DNA from: JADKIH01 sp031385005
GTDB lineage: Bacteria > Bacteroidota > Bacteroidia > AKYH767-A > 2013-40CM-41-45
NCBI GenBank assembly: GCA_031385005.1
Contig: JANNBB010000062.1
Location: 1-64,000 of the forward strand
Reading direction: 5' to 3'
Length of the DNA stretch: 64,000 nt
Position numbers and translations under genes: made by a program. Shown here piece by piece: positions 52,446 through 60,089 of the stretch. The notes below the pieces were generated by a model. It did not search any database and was not told the origin of the DNA. It worked only from the letters and a program-made list of their open reading frames with translations. How positions within the stretch are numbered: the stretch's first letter is position 1; every line of letters starts with the position of its first letter.

Positions 52446-54119
52446 ATGAGAAATACATACGGTTTACTATGTATCTTTGCACGCCCATTTACAGAAAATA
52501 AGGATTTGAACTCATCAGACTTCATAGAAACATCAGAGAATAAAATCGGCAAGCAGCTTTATGCTTATCAGCATGGAGCTATTGATGAGATATTTAAGCG
52601 TCTGCATAACAATACGACGAATTATAATTTGCTTTATCAGCTTCCTACAGGTGGAGGAAAAACTGTAATTTTTTCGGAAATCGCCAGGCGTTATATCAGA
52701 GATACCGGAAAAAAAGTACTGATTTTGACTCATCGGGTTGAGTTATGTGGTCAGACATCTCAAATGCTGAATGAATTCGGGGTAAAGAACAAGGTCATCA
52801 ATAGTGCCGTAAAAGAAATGCCTGTTCCCAACGATTACATGTGTTATGTGGCAATGGTTGAGACCTTAAATAACCGTTTGCGTGATAAAATTTTGAGTCT
52901 GGATACAATCGGACTCATGATAGTGGATGAAGCCCATTACAATTCTTTTGGCAAGCTATTTAAGTTTTATGAAAAGGGAGTTGTGTTGGGAGTTACGGCT
53001 ACTCCTCTGAGTTCGAATATTAATATAAGGATGCGTGACAATTACAACGAGCTAATCGTTGGAGAGTCCATTAGTTCATTGATTCAGGATGGTTTTTTGG
53101 CCAGGGCTACGACCTATCATTATCATGTAGGATTAACATCTTTAAAAGTAGGTCGTACGGGCGATTATACAGTCAGTTCTTCAGAGCGACTTTATAATAA
53201 TCATGCTATGCAGGAGAAATTGCTGAGCGCTTATAAAGAGAAGTGTATTGGGAAAAAAACGCTGATTTTTAATAACGGTATTGCAACATCGCAATATGTT
53301 TATGCCACATTTCTGGAAGCCGGATTTGAAATTAAACACCTCGATCATACACACAATCCAAGAGAAAGAAAAGAGATTCTGCAATGGTTCAGAGAAAAAC
53401 CGGATGCCATTCTGACTTCCGTGAGTATTTTAACAACCGGTTTCGATGAACCAACTGTTGATTGCATAATTCTGAATCGAGCAACAAAGTCGCTTACATT
53501 ATATTTTCAAATGATTGGAAGGGGTTCCCGTATTTTACCTAACAAGAAAGAATTTATGGTTATTGATTTGGGTAATAATCTGAATAGGTTTGGACTTTGG
53601 GATGCTCCTGTTGACTGGCAGGCAATATTCCGATCTCCGGAATTGTATTTGTCGGGAATTCTTAGTGATGAAGAAATAGAAATAAACTATCGCTATTTAA
53701 TGCCACCGGAGTTGCGCAGCTTATTCTCTAAATCAACAACAATTGATTTTGACATTAAGGAAGAACATAAGCTTGCGATGAGCCGAGGAGAGCGTCCAAA
53801 GGTTGTAATAGAAAGATCTCTTCAACAACATGTTAAAATTTGTATCGAAAACGGAAGTGAAGAAATTTCTGCGCTTCACCTGGCTGATTTGTTAAAGGAA
53901 GAGATCGAGTTCAGAGTAAGAGTATATACACGCTGTTTAAGTAAAACTTCTGAGAGCTATGTAAAATGGTTGCAAGATGATTATAAACGAATGCTGAGAG
54001 TCTCGCTTATTCGAAATGCTCATCAGGTTCCGGAAGGTGATTCGGTTAGTGAAGATAGCTTGGAAAGTGATTATAATCCGGATCAGGAGGAAAGCGATAC
54101 AGGAAACGTAGATGAATAG
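52446..54119 (+). CDS. DEAH-type superfamily 2 helicase
   Basis: The 557-residue protein has motif I LPTGGGKTVIF (about 69-73), motif II DEAH (161-164), motif III VTATP and motif VI QMIGRGSRIL. This is the type III restriction / XPB-like branch of SF2. The C-terminal 150 residues are charged and end in an acidic tail. A DNA or RNA remodelling role is likely, but the partner is unknown. The start is uncertain: a perfect promoter element lies at 52472 within the first 12 codons, so the real start may be the TTG at 52506, which just precedes the conserved region. Confidence 0.85.
   Translation: MRNTYGLLCIFARPFTENKDLNSSDFIETSENKIGKQLYAYQHGAIDEIFKRLHNNTTNYNLLYQLPTGGGKTVIFSEIARRYIRDTGKKVLILTHRVELCGQTSQMLNEFGVKNKVINSAVKEMPVPNDYMCYVAMVETLNNRLRDKILSLDTIGLMIVDEAHYNSFGKLFKFYEKGVVLGVTATPLSSNINIRMRDNYNELIVGESISSLIQDGFLARATTYHYHVGLTSLKVGRTGDYTVSSSERLYNNHAMQEKLLSAYKEKCIGKKTLIFNNGIATSQYVYATFLEAGFEIKHLDHTHNPRERKEILQWFREKPDAILTSVSILTTGFDEPTVDCIILNRATKSLTLYFQMIGRGSRILPNKKEFMVIDLGNNLNRFGLWDAPVDWQAIFRSPELYLSGILSDEEIEINYRYLMPPELRSLFSKSTTIDFDIKEEHKLAMSRGERPKVVIERSLQQHVKICIENGSEEISALHLADLLKEEIEFRVRVYTRCLSKTSESYVKWLQDDYKRMLRVSLIRNAHQVPEGDSVSEDSLESDYNPDQEESDTGNVDE
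52472..52479 (+). promoter_or_regulatory. Bacteroidota -7 element inside the called helicase start
   Basis: TATCTTTG is a full TAnnTTTG match followed by GC, as in other promoters of the phylum. Its place inside the first codons of the longest frame suggests that translation begins downstream, most likely at the TTG at 52506, which follows AAGGA. Confidence 0.5.
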
Positions 54120-54122
54120 TTT

Positions 54123-54680
54123 TTATAATTCCTGAATACTCTTTCTTTTTTCTTTAAGTTTTTTAAAATGTGTAGGGGTTAATCCGGTTGCTTTTTTAAA
54201 CTGTGCTGATAAGTGAGCGACACTGCTATAGTTTAGTTTGTATGCTATTTCAGAAAGTGAATGTTCCTGAAAAAGAATCATCTCTTTTATTTTTTCAATT
54301 TTTAAGGAAATCAGGTATTGTTCAATGGTAGTTGCTTCTATTTCTGAAAAAAAATTGGCTAAATATGAATAACTGTAATTTAATTCCTTACTTAAATAAG
54401 CAGAAAATTTAATGGAAGGTTTTTCATATGCATGATTTACGTAGTCAATTATAACTTGTCTTATTTTTTCTATAAGAATTCCATTCTTTTTTTCCAGTAA
54501 TTCCAACCCTACCTTTTTGAGCTTATTGTTGAGTTGAGCTTTTTCGTCAATTGAAATATTTTCATTTGTTTCTACTTCGCCAAGTTCAACTTTGATGGGA
54601 ATAATGTCCATCTCTTCCAATGCATTTTTTACCACAACCTTGCAGCTTTCACATGCCATATTTTTAATGAATAATTTCAT
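54123..54680 (-). CDS. AraC-family regulator with HMA-like metal-binding N-terminus
   Basis: The 185-residue protein begins MKLFIKNMACESCKVVVKNA, where M-A-C-E-S-C is the C-x-x-C metal loop of heavy-metal-associated domains. The segment LGEVETNENISIDEKAQLNN follows, as in the fold's later strands. The end is an AraC-type helix-turn-helix pair (HSLSEIAYKLNYSSVAHLSA, QFKKATGLTPTHFKKL). Metal or redox state could thus be read directly by the regulator. It is a paralogue of the gene at 41360-41920. The ATG at 54680 is used rather than an upstream GTG. It is convergent with the helicase gene, with three bases between. Confidence 0.87.
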   Translation of the reverse strand: MKLFIKNMACESCKVVVKNALEEMDIIPIKVELGEVETNENISIDEKAQLNNKLKKVGLELLEKKNGILIEKIRQVIIDYVNHAYEKPSIKFSAYLSKELNYSYSYLANFFSEIEATTIEQYLISLKIEKIKEMILFQEHSLSEIAYKLNYSSVAHLSAQFKKATGLTPTHFKKLKEKRKSIQEL

Positions 54681-54984
54681 GATTATTTTTATTATAGGCA
54701 CTGGTCCTTGTTAAAAATTTACAGTTTATAGCTCCTTGTAATTAATGAATTATTATTAAATTCCATACTTCTATTATTTTGACGATTCGAGTAGAGAAAG
54801 TGGTTGGAAAACCAATAAGGGACGAGCAATTATTTTCAATTGTTATTCTTTTGTGAAGATACAATAAAAGACCTGATTAATTCTTCAAGAATGAATTTTA
54901 TTTGCTCGTGTATTTATTAAAAGAGGATATTTTACTTCAAAATCAAAACTGAAACTTCCGTCTTTGGCAGCTATAGTAGTTTTT
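54681..54984. other. Gene-free stretch upstream of the HMA-AraC gene
   Basis: These 304 bases are AT-rich and show no open frame, full promoter match or hairpin terminator. They precede a putative dispersed repeat at 54985-55300. Confidence 0.4.
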
Positions 54985-55300
54985 AAATTGCTAACGTCCC
55001 GTAAATCGTTTTCAGAAAAGGAACATGCAAGTCGTCCGAGGCATTTTGTCATATTTTAATATGTCCGGAAACGGTTTGCAGCTACAAGAAGTTGGCGATT
55101 TCGGAGCACAAAACTGTCTGCCAGCACCGAACTTGATACGAAGCACAAGGCTTCATTTAACCACTGAACCGCCAATTTCTTGTAGGTGCTGTTATCGGTT
55201 CGTGCTTCTATTTGTCCGATGCTGTGTCGGTTTAAACTTAAACAATTGTCTGCACTGTCGGCTAAGTTGGCTTGTAAATTAATTGATAGTCGTTGCATAA
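54985..55300. repeat. Putative dispersed intergenic repeat
   Basis: The stretch from GCTAACGTCCCGTAAATCG to GATAGTCGTTGCATA is more GC-rich than its surroundings and stays open in several frames on both strands, for example minus 55056-55298 and plus 55025-55282, with no resemblance to a protein family. This is what a conserved non-coding repeat looks like. From memory, similar sequences occur between genes in other Bacteroidota, but this was not checked. It lies just before the split kinase gene. No second copy is present in the window. Confidence 0.4.
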
Positions 55301-55324
55301 AGTGCGATTTTTTTTCGGCAATGA

Positions 55325-56938
55325 TTATTTATTCTTTTTTACTAATTCAACTATTTTACTTAATAGCAATTTCTCTTCTATTGGTTTGGATATGTAACTA
55401 TCCATTCCAAATTCTTTACATTTAGACATGTCCATCGTAGTTACATCCGCTGTCAATGCAACGATTGGAATATGAGATTTCAATGTTTTACGTATGTATT
55501 TTGTTGCTTCATAACCGTTCATTTCTGGCATATGCAAATCCATCAAAATAATATCGTAAGTATTGGTTTGCATTTTTTCTATTGCCAATTTCCCATTGCC
55601 TACTATATCATATTCAAATCCAAAATCAATTAAAATAATTTTGATTAGTAATTGGTTTAATGCAACATCTTCGGCTACTAATACCCTCAGGGTTTTAATT
55701 TCTGAATTTGGATTTATTTGGACAATTTCTTCTTCTAGTTTTAGATTTGTTTTACCGAAAGACAGCGTAAAGCTAAATTCAGAACCTTCACCGAGTTTAC
55801 TTTTTACGCTAACACTTCCCCCTTGACCTTCTACTAATTGCCTTACAATAGAAAGCCCTAACCCTGTGCCCCCATAAGAAGTAGATGTGTTAATTTCAGC
55901 CTGTTCAAAAAGATTAAAAATTGAATCTAATTTATTGTCAGGAATGCCAATTCCTGAATCGGAAACTACAAATTCAATGGTCACATTTTCCTTGTCTTCG
56001 TGCAGTAATTTGATAGTCAGTTTAATTTTTCCCTTTTGTGTAAATTTTACGGCATTGCTTAGGAGATTAAAAAAAATCTGATTAAGTCTTAACGAGTCGC
56101 ATAAAAGTATAGAAGGTACTTTGCTGTCGTGTTCTACCGCAAGTTCTAAATTCTTTTCTTTTATTTTCAGGTCAAAAGAATGTAGTATTGAGGTTATTGA
56201 TTTCCGAATTTCGGTGGGATGTTTTTCAAATGTCATTTTACCTGCGTCTACTTTTGCCAAATCAAGTATATCATTTATAATCAGGTTTAAAGACTTGCCA
56301 CTTGTACTTATAGCTTCAACAAATTCTTTTTGTTGCAACCCTAATTCAGTTTTCAATAACACATTTGTAAACCCTATGATAGAATTTAATGGTGTACGAA
56401 TTTCGTGGCTCATGTTTGATAAAAACTGTTGTTTGGATTTGGTAGCATTTTCTGCAAATTCCTTTGCATTTATCATTTCTTTTTCAAACATTTTGCGTTC
56501 GGTAACATCCCGTGCTGCTGCAAAAACTCCAAGAACATTTCCTTTACTATCTTTATAAACAGAAGCATTGTATAACACATCTGTCAAATATCCATTTTTA
56601 TGTTTTATCGTTAGCGGATAATCGGCAACAAAACCTTTTTCAAAAACCTGCTGATAACCCTCTTGTGCTTTTTCTGGCTCTGTAAAATAATTGGAGAAAT
56701 CTGTATCAATCAGTTTCCCACGTTCAACTCCAGTAACTTTTATTGATGCCTCGTTCACATCTAAAATCTTTCCTGTTGCACTGATAGTCACAAGTGGGTC
56801 TAAACTCGCTTCAATTAAACTTCGGGCGTATTGTGATGCTTGTTTTTGTGCAGTAACATCCCTTGCTGCTGCAAAAACTCCAAGAACATTTCCTTTATCA
56901 TCTTTATAAATAGAAGCATTGTATAACACATCTGTCAA
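55325..56938 (-). CDS. Hybrid histidine kinase, 3' part of a frameshifted gene
   Basis: This 537-residue frame holds the end of one PAS domain, a full second PAS domain (ILDVNEASIKVTGVERGKLI), HisKA with NMSHEIRTPLNSIIGF, an ATPase domain with DSGIGIPDNKLD and GGTGLGLSIV, and a receiver domain with DIILMDLHMPEMNGYEA. The reading frame remains matched to PAS upstream as far as about 57077, so the ATG at 56938 is probably not the natural start. The 5' part lies at 57061-58281. The full protein would have about 980 residues. The lesion is one missing base near 57074. Confidence 0.88.
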   Translation of the reverse strand: MTDVLYNASIYKDDKGNVLGVFAAARDVTAQKQASQYARSLIEASLDPLVTISATGKILDVNEASIKVTGVERGKLIDTDFSNYFTEPEKAQEGYQQVFEKGFVADYPLTIKHKNGYLTDVLYNASVYKDSKGNVLGVFAAARDVTERKMFEKEMINAKEFAENATKSKQQFLSNMSHEIRTPLNSIIGFTNVLLKTELGLQQKEFVEAISTSGKSLNLIINDILDLAKVDAGKMTFEKHPTEIRKSITSILHSFDLKIKEKNLELAVEHDSKVPSILLCDSLRLNQIFFNLLSNAVKFTQKGKIKLTIKLLHEDKENVTIEFVVSDSGIGIPDNKLDSIFNLFEQAEINTSTSYGGTGLGLSIVRQLVEGQGGSVSVKSKLGEGSEFSFTLSFGKTNLKLEEEIVQINPNSEIKTLRVLVAEDVALNQLLIKIILIDFGFEYDIVGNGKLAIEKMQTNTYDIILMDLHMPEMNGYEATKYIRKTLKSHIPIVALTADVTTMDMSKCKEFGMDSYISKPIEEKLLLSKIVELVKKNK

Positions 56939-57181
56939 ATTCCCATTTTTATGTTTTATCGTAAGCGGATAATCGGCAACAAAACCTTTTTCAAAGACCT
57001 GCTGATAACCCTCTTGTGCTTTTTTTGGTTCTGTAAAGTAATTGGAGAAATCTGTATCAATCAGTTTTTCACGGCAATACCAGTAACTTTTATTGATGCC
57101 TCGTTCACATCTAAAATCTTTCCTGTTGCACTGATAGTTACAAGTGGGTCTAAACTTGCTTCTATTAAACTTCGGGCATAA
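56502..57181. repeat. Tandem duplication of a PAS domain at DNA level
   Basis: Two copies of about 330 bp, at 56502-56831 and 56853-57181, are nearly identical base by base, with a 351-bp period (117 codons). Shared stretches include AAAACTCCAAGAACATTTCC and CGGATAATCGGCAACAAAAC. Such identity implies a recent duplication. The upstream copy holds the frameshift near 57074, seen by aligning ACGTTCAACTCC of one copy with ACGGCAATACC of the other. Confidence 0.85.
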
Positions 57182-58281
57182 TTAGCAATGATTAACTCTG
57201 CTGCTCGTTTTTCTTTTTCTTCATTTTGAAAAGCAAGTTCTATGTTAGCAATGCGTAACTCTGCTGCTCGCTTTTCTTTCTCATTATTTTGAAAAGCAAG
57301 TTCTATGTTAGCAATGCCTAACTCTGCTGCACGTTTTTCTTTTTCTTTGTTTTCAAAAGCAAGTTCTTTATTTGCAATGCCTAACTCTACTGCACGTTTT
57401 TCTTTCTCCGATGCACGTTTTTCTTTCTCTTCATTTTGAAAAGCAAGTTCTTTATTAGCAATGGTCAATTCTTCTGCTCGTTTTTCTTTCTCATTGTTTT
57501 GAAAAGTCAGCTCTATATTTGCAATGTTTAACTCTGCTGCACGTTTTTCTTTTTCATTGTTTTGAAAAGCCAATTCTTTGTTAGCAATGCTTAACTCTGC
57601 TGCTCTTTTTTCTTTCTCATCATTTTGAAAGACAAGCTCTTTGTTAATAATGGTCAATTCTGCTGCTCTTTTTTCTTTCTCATCATTTTGAAAAGCAAGT
57701 TCTGTGGTAGCAATGCTTAATTCTGCTGCACGTTTTTCTTTCTCATCATTTTGAAAAGCAAGTTCTATGTTAGCCATGTTTAATTCTGCTGCTCGTTTTT
57801 CTTTCTCTTTGTTTTCAAAAGCAAGTTCTTTATTTGCAATGCCTAACTCTGCTGAACGTCTTTCTTTCTCCGCTGAACGTTTTTCTTTCTCATCATTTTG
57901 AAAAGCAAGTTCTTTCTTAGCAATGGTCAATTCTTCTGCTCGTTTTGCCTTCTCGTCTTTTTGAAAAGTCAGTTCTATATTAGCAATGTTTAACTCTGCT
58001 GCACGTTTTTCTTTCTCATGCTTTTGAAAAGTCAATTCTTTGTTAGCAATGCTTAACTCTGCTGCTCTTTTTTCTTTCTCTTCATTTTGAAAGACAAGCT
58101 CTTTGTTAGCAATGGTCAATTCTTCTGCACGTTTTCCTCTCTCATTGTTTTGAAAGGAAATTTCTTTCTTGGCAGTTTTTAACTCTGACAGCAGCTTCTC
58201 AATCTCTTCTTTTTGAAAAACAAGTTCTTTGTTAGCAATTAATAATTCTGATGCTGATTTTTCTAGTGCTGTTGTTTTCAT
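57061..58281 (-). CDS. Coiled-coil repeat N-terminus of the frameshifted kinase
   Basis: This 406-residue frame starts MKTTALEKSASELLIANKEL and consists of 16 helical repeats of 21 residues (consensus KEKRAAELxIANKELAFQNE), with two 28-residue units. It then enters the first PAS domain and ends early with VTGIAVKN. Moving one base restores REKLIDTDFSNYF and the PAS continues at 57060. There is no membrane helix, so the repeats should form a long cytoplasmic coiled coil ahead of the PAS sensor. The gene is either a pseudogene or carries a sequencing error. Confidence 0.85.
   Translation of the reverse strand: MKTTALEKSASELLIANKELVFQKEEIEKLLSELKTAKKEISFQNNERGKRAEELTIANKELVFQNEEKEKRAAELSIANKELTFQKHEKEKRAAELNIANIELTFQKDEKAKRAEELTIAKKELAFQNDEKEKRSAEKERRSAELGIANKELAFENKEKEKRAAELNMANIELAFQNDEKEKRAAELSIATTELAFQNDEKEKRAAELTIINKELVFQNDEKEKRAAELSIANKELAFQNNEKEKRAAELNIANIELTFQNNEKEKRAEELTIANKELAFQNEEKEKRASEKEKRAVELGIANKELAFENKEKEKRAAELGIANIELAFQNNEKEKRAAELRIANIELAFQNEEKEKRAAELIIANYARSLIEASLDPLVTISATGKILDVNEASIKVTGIAVKN
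57190..58260. repeat. 63-bp in-frame tandem repeats with 462-bp higher-order duplication
   Basis: About sixteen 63-bp units lie in frame, each encoding 21 residues. Two units are 84 bp long because of an extra seven codons, and these are exactly 462 bp apart (TCTTTCTCCG at 57401 and 57863). Units 3-9 match units 10-16 in order, so a seven-unit block was duplicated. Both ends lie inside the coding frame of the kinase gene. Confidence 0.9.
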
Positions 58282-58516
58282 ATTAAGGAAGGATTTTAAG
58301 ATTATCTGAAATCATTTTGTAAAGTAAGGTAAATAAAGCCTTGTCCGCAATTGTAGTTTTGTTCATTTTTGCACTGTTGTCTGATGTTAGCACTGTCGTC
58401 ATAGCATGGCCGATAACAATAAAATATGCGCACACTTTCTCTATAGTGAAGTAAATGTTGGTTTCTACTGTTATCATTGCTTAATTTATTAGGAGAGATT
58501 TGAAAAATGCTAAATT

Positions 58517-58891
58517 TTAATGCATCTCAATTTTATGAAGCATGAGTTGAGCTATGTTCGCGGCCCGCGATTTAGCTTCTTCTGCTTTGGCACCTTGAAA
58601 GTGAAGGTCTACAATCCGGTTAAAAATTAATAGCCAGGTGGAAAATTCAGTTTCTGAAAGGGGTGTAATTTTACTTAGTGCAATATGTTTGACCATAGGG
58701 TTTCCGGAGTAGCTGTGTTCTCCTAAAAGCAAACTCGACCAAAATGAATACATTTTTGGTAAATGTGTCTGCCAGTCAACTTTTGCAACATTTTCGAAAA
58801 TATGGCCAAGAATTGAATTTGATTTGACTTCATTGTAAAAAGAATTTACCATTAATTCAATATCAGCAGCACTTTCAATATCTTTTTTCAT
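58517..58891 (-). CDS. Group III truncated haemoglobin
   Basis: The 124-residue protein matches group III truncated globins: MVNSFYNEVKSNSILGHIFE at the start, WQTHLPKMYSFWSSLLLGEH, and the proximal histidine H69 in GNPMVKHIALS. FSTWLLIFNRIVDLHFQGAK follows. Such globins bind oxygen or nitric oxide. The ATG at 58891 overlaps the TGA of the DUF2024 gene by four bases, so the two are coupled. Further downstream, 235 bp away, lies the split PAS kinase. Confidence 0.92.
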   Translation of the reverse strand: MKKDIESAADIELMVNSFYNEVKSNSILGHIFENVAKVDWQTHLPKMYSFWSSLLLGEHSYSGNPMVKHIALSKITPLSETEFSTWLLIFNRIVDLHFQGAKAEEAKSRAANIAQLMLHKIEMH

Positions 58892-59154
58892 GAATGACAA
58901 TTTTCCATTTCAATAATGTAGTAGCCTTCGTTAAGTATGGTCTCTTGGAAATTCGCTTTCACAGCTTCCACATGACAGAACTTACATTCTTTGGAGGTTA
59001 TAAGTTGACCTTCCTGACCTTTTGATTTTAGATATTCTTTCCCATATCCATAAATTTTATCAGTGTCTTTTATTTCGGCAGGAGCAATTATATCAAAGTG
59101 CATGATGGTCCCGTCTTTTTTAGTCACATATGTATCCCAAACAGCTACTTGCAT
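58888..59154 (-). CDS. DUF2024-family protein
   Basis: The 88-residue protein matches DUF2024: MQVAVWDTYVTKKDGTIMHF, IIAPAEIKDTDKIYGYGKEY, and ECKFCHVEAVKANFQETILN. The C-x-x-C-H segment could bind metal or act in redox chemistry. The role is unknown. It is translationally coupled (ATGA) to the truncated haemoglobin gene. Confidence 0.85.
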   Translation of the reverse strand: MQVAVWDTYVTKKDGTIMHFDIIAPAEIKDTDKIYGYGKEYLKSKGQEGQLITSKECKFCHVEAVKANFQETILNEGYYIIEMENCHS

Positions 59155-59487
59155 ATTTATATCTATATTTTAATTTGATTAACCGGAAAGAAAAGAAATA
59201 ATATTTGGTGCGAAGTTAATAAAAAACTGAGTGGCTTTGTTTGTTATTTCAAGGGTAGGCTGGTTAATATTGACTTTTGTTTATCACAAATTATTTTTTT
59301 TTCTTTTTGGACAATCAAAAAGAAAATTAAGGATGTTAGTACCGGCCTTTGTTTTACCCGGACAACAGTGATTTTATTATATATAAATTTCGAAGGGGGC
59401 TTTATAAGCTAAAAATGCAGAAGGTCAGGTTAAAGAAATAAAGTAAATAAATCTTGCGTTTATTTAATTTCAATGATGTATGAATAA
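59155..59487. other. AT-rich region upstream of the DUF2024 gene
   Basis: The 333 bases hold no open frame of note. TAACTTCG (minus strand) is a one-mismatch -7 element about 60 bases before the DUF2024 ATG. Nothing else was recognised. Confidence 0.4.
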
Positions 59488-59513
59488 ACCACCTGCATTT
59501 TACTGCAGGTGGT
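59488..59513 (-). terminator. Perfect 10-bp hairpin after the charged small gene
   Basis: ACCACCTGCA and TGCAGGTGGT form a perfect 10-bp stem with a six-base loop. On the minus strand it is followed by TTTATTC, a weak T-tract. It lies 69 bp after the stop of the gene at 59582-59842 and probably ends that transcript. Confidence 0.65.
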
Positions 59514-59581
59514 CGGGAAATAGGTTTACTTATTTCCGTTGGTTTAATTTTTTTCTTGTTTCCGAATTTCGTTCGGGCCTT

Positions 59582-59842
59582 TTATGTGTTTTTATTTTTC
59601 TCTACTGATTTCTTTTCTTTTTCATTGGCCTTCATTTCTTGCTCTTCCGGACTAATTGCTGCTTTAACTGACGAGGAGGTGTCTGTTTTAATAATTTCTG
59701 TATTGGTTTCCACTTGCTCGTTTTGTGACGCTTTTATATTGTTGGGATTTGTTTCTTCTGTTTTTTTTCCTTCCTGTGTTTTTTCAAAATGAGATTTACT
59801 CTCCTCGTGTTGACTTTCATTCACTGTTTTAGTATTTTTCAT
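59582..59842 (-). CDS. Small highly charged low-complexity protein
   Basis: The 86-residue protein is nearly free of hydrophobic residues and rich in Lys, Glu, Asn and Thr (SHFEKTQEGKKTEETNPNNI, EQEMKANEKEKKSVEKNKNT). It should be disordered in isolation. No family is recognised. The hairpin at 59488 downstream supports it as a transcribed unit. It may be a stress-related hydrophilic protein, but there is no direct evidence. Confidence 0.5.
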   Translation of the reverse strand: MKNTKTVNESQHEESKSHFEKTQEGKKTEETNPNNIKASQNEQVETNTEIIKTDTSSSVKAAISPEEQEMKANEKEKKSVEKNKNT

Positions 59843-60089
59843 TTCGCTGATTTTAGATTGTTAAATTTTAATTGGAATGTAAATCTATGTGGTTTGTGAG
59901 TTAATTGAATTACACAATTAATGAATAGATTTATAAGATTATCCTAATCAATCAAAAAAAAGGAGCTTTTTAAGTCTAAATTATTTTGAAGATTGAATTA
60001 TTATTTTTTTATAAAGGAGAAACTCTTTTTGATAAACTGCTCTTTTAAACGGATTATTTTTTATCTTGCAAGACTGCGGACATCTTTTT

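Noticed and set aside
55056..55298. Minus-strand open frame of 80 codons
   Set aside because: Other frames in both directions are open over the same bases and none resembles a protein family. Treated as a non-coding repeat.
57190..58260. Regular repeats that could suggest a CRISPR array
   Set aside because: The period is 63 bp, the units have no unique spacers, and all lie in one open coding frame as coiled-coil repeats.
58283..58477. Minus-strand open frame of 64 codons just before the kinase gene
   Set aside because: Its composition is not protein-like (odd hydrophobic and polar mix, no family), and it ends one base before the kinase ATG. It is more likely leader or spacer sequence.
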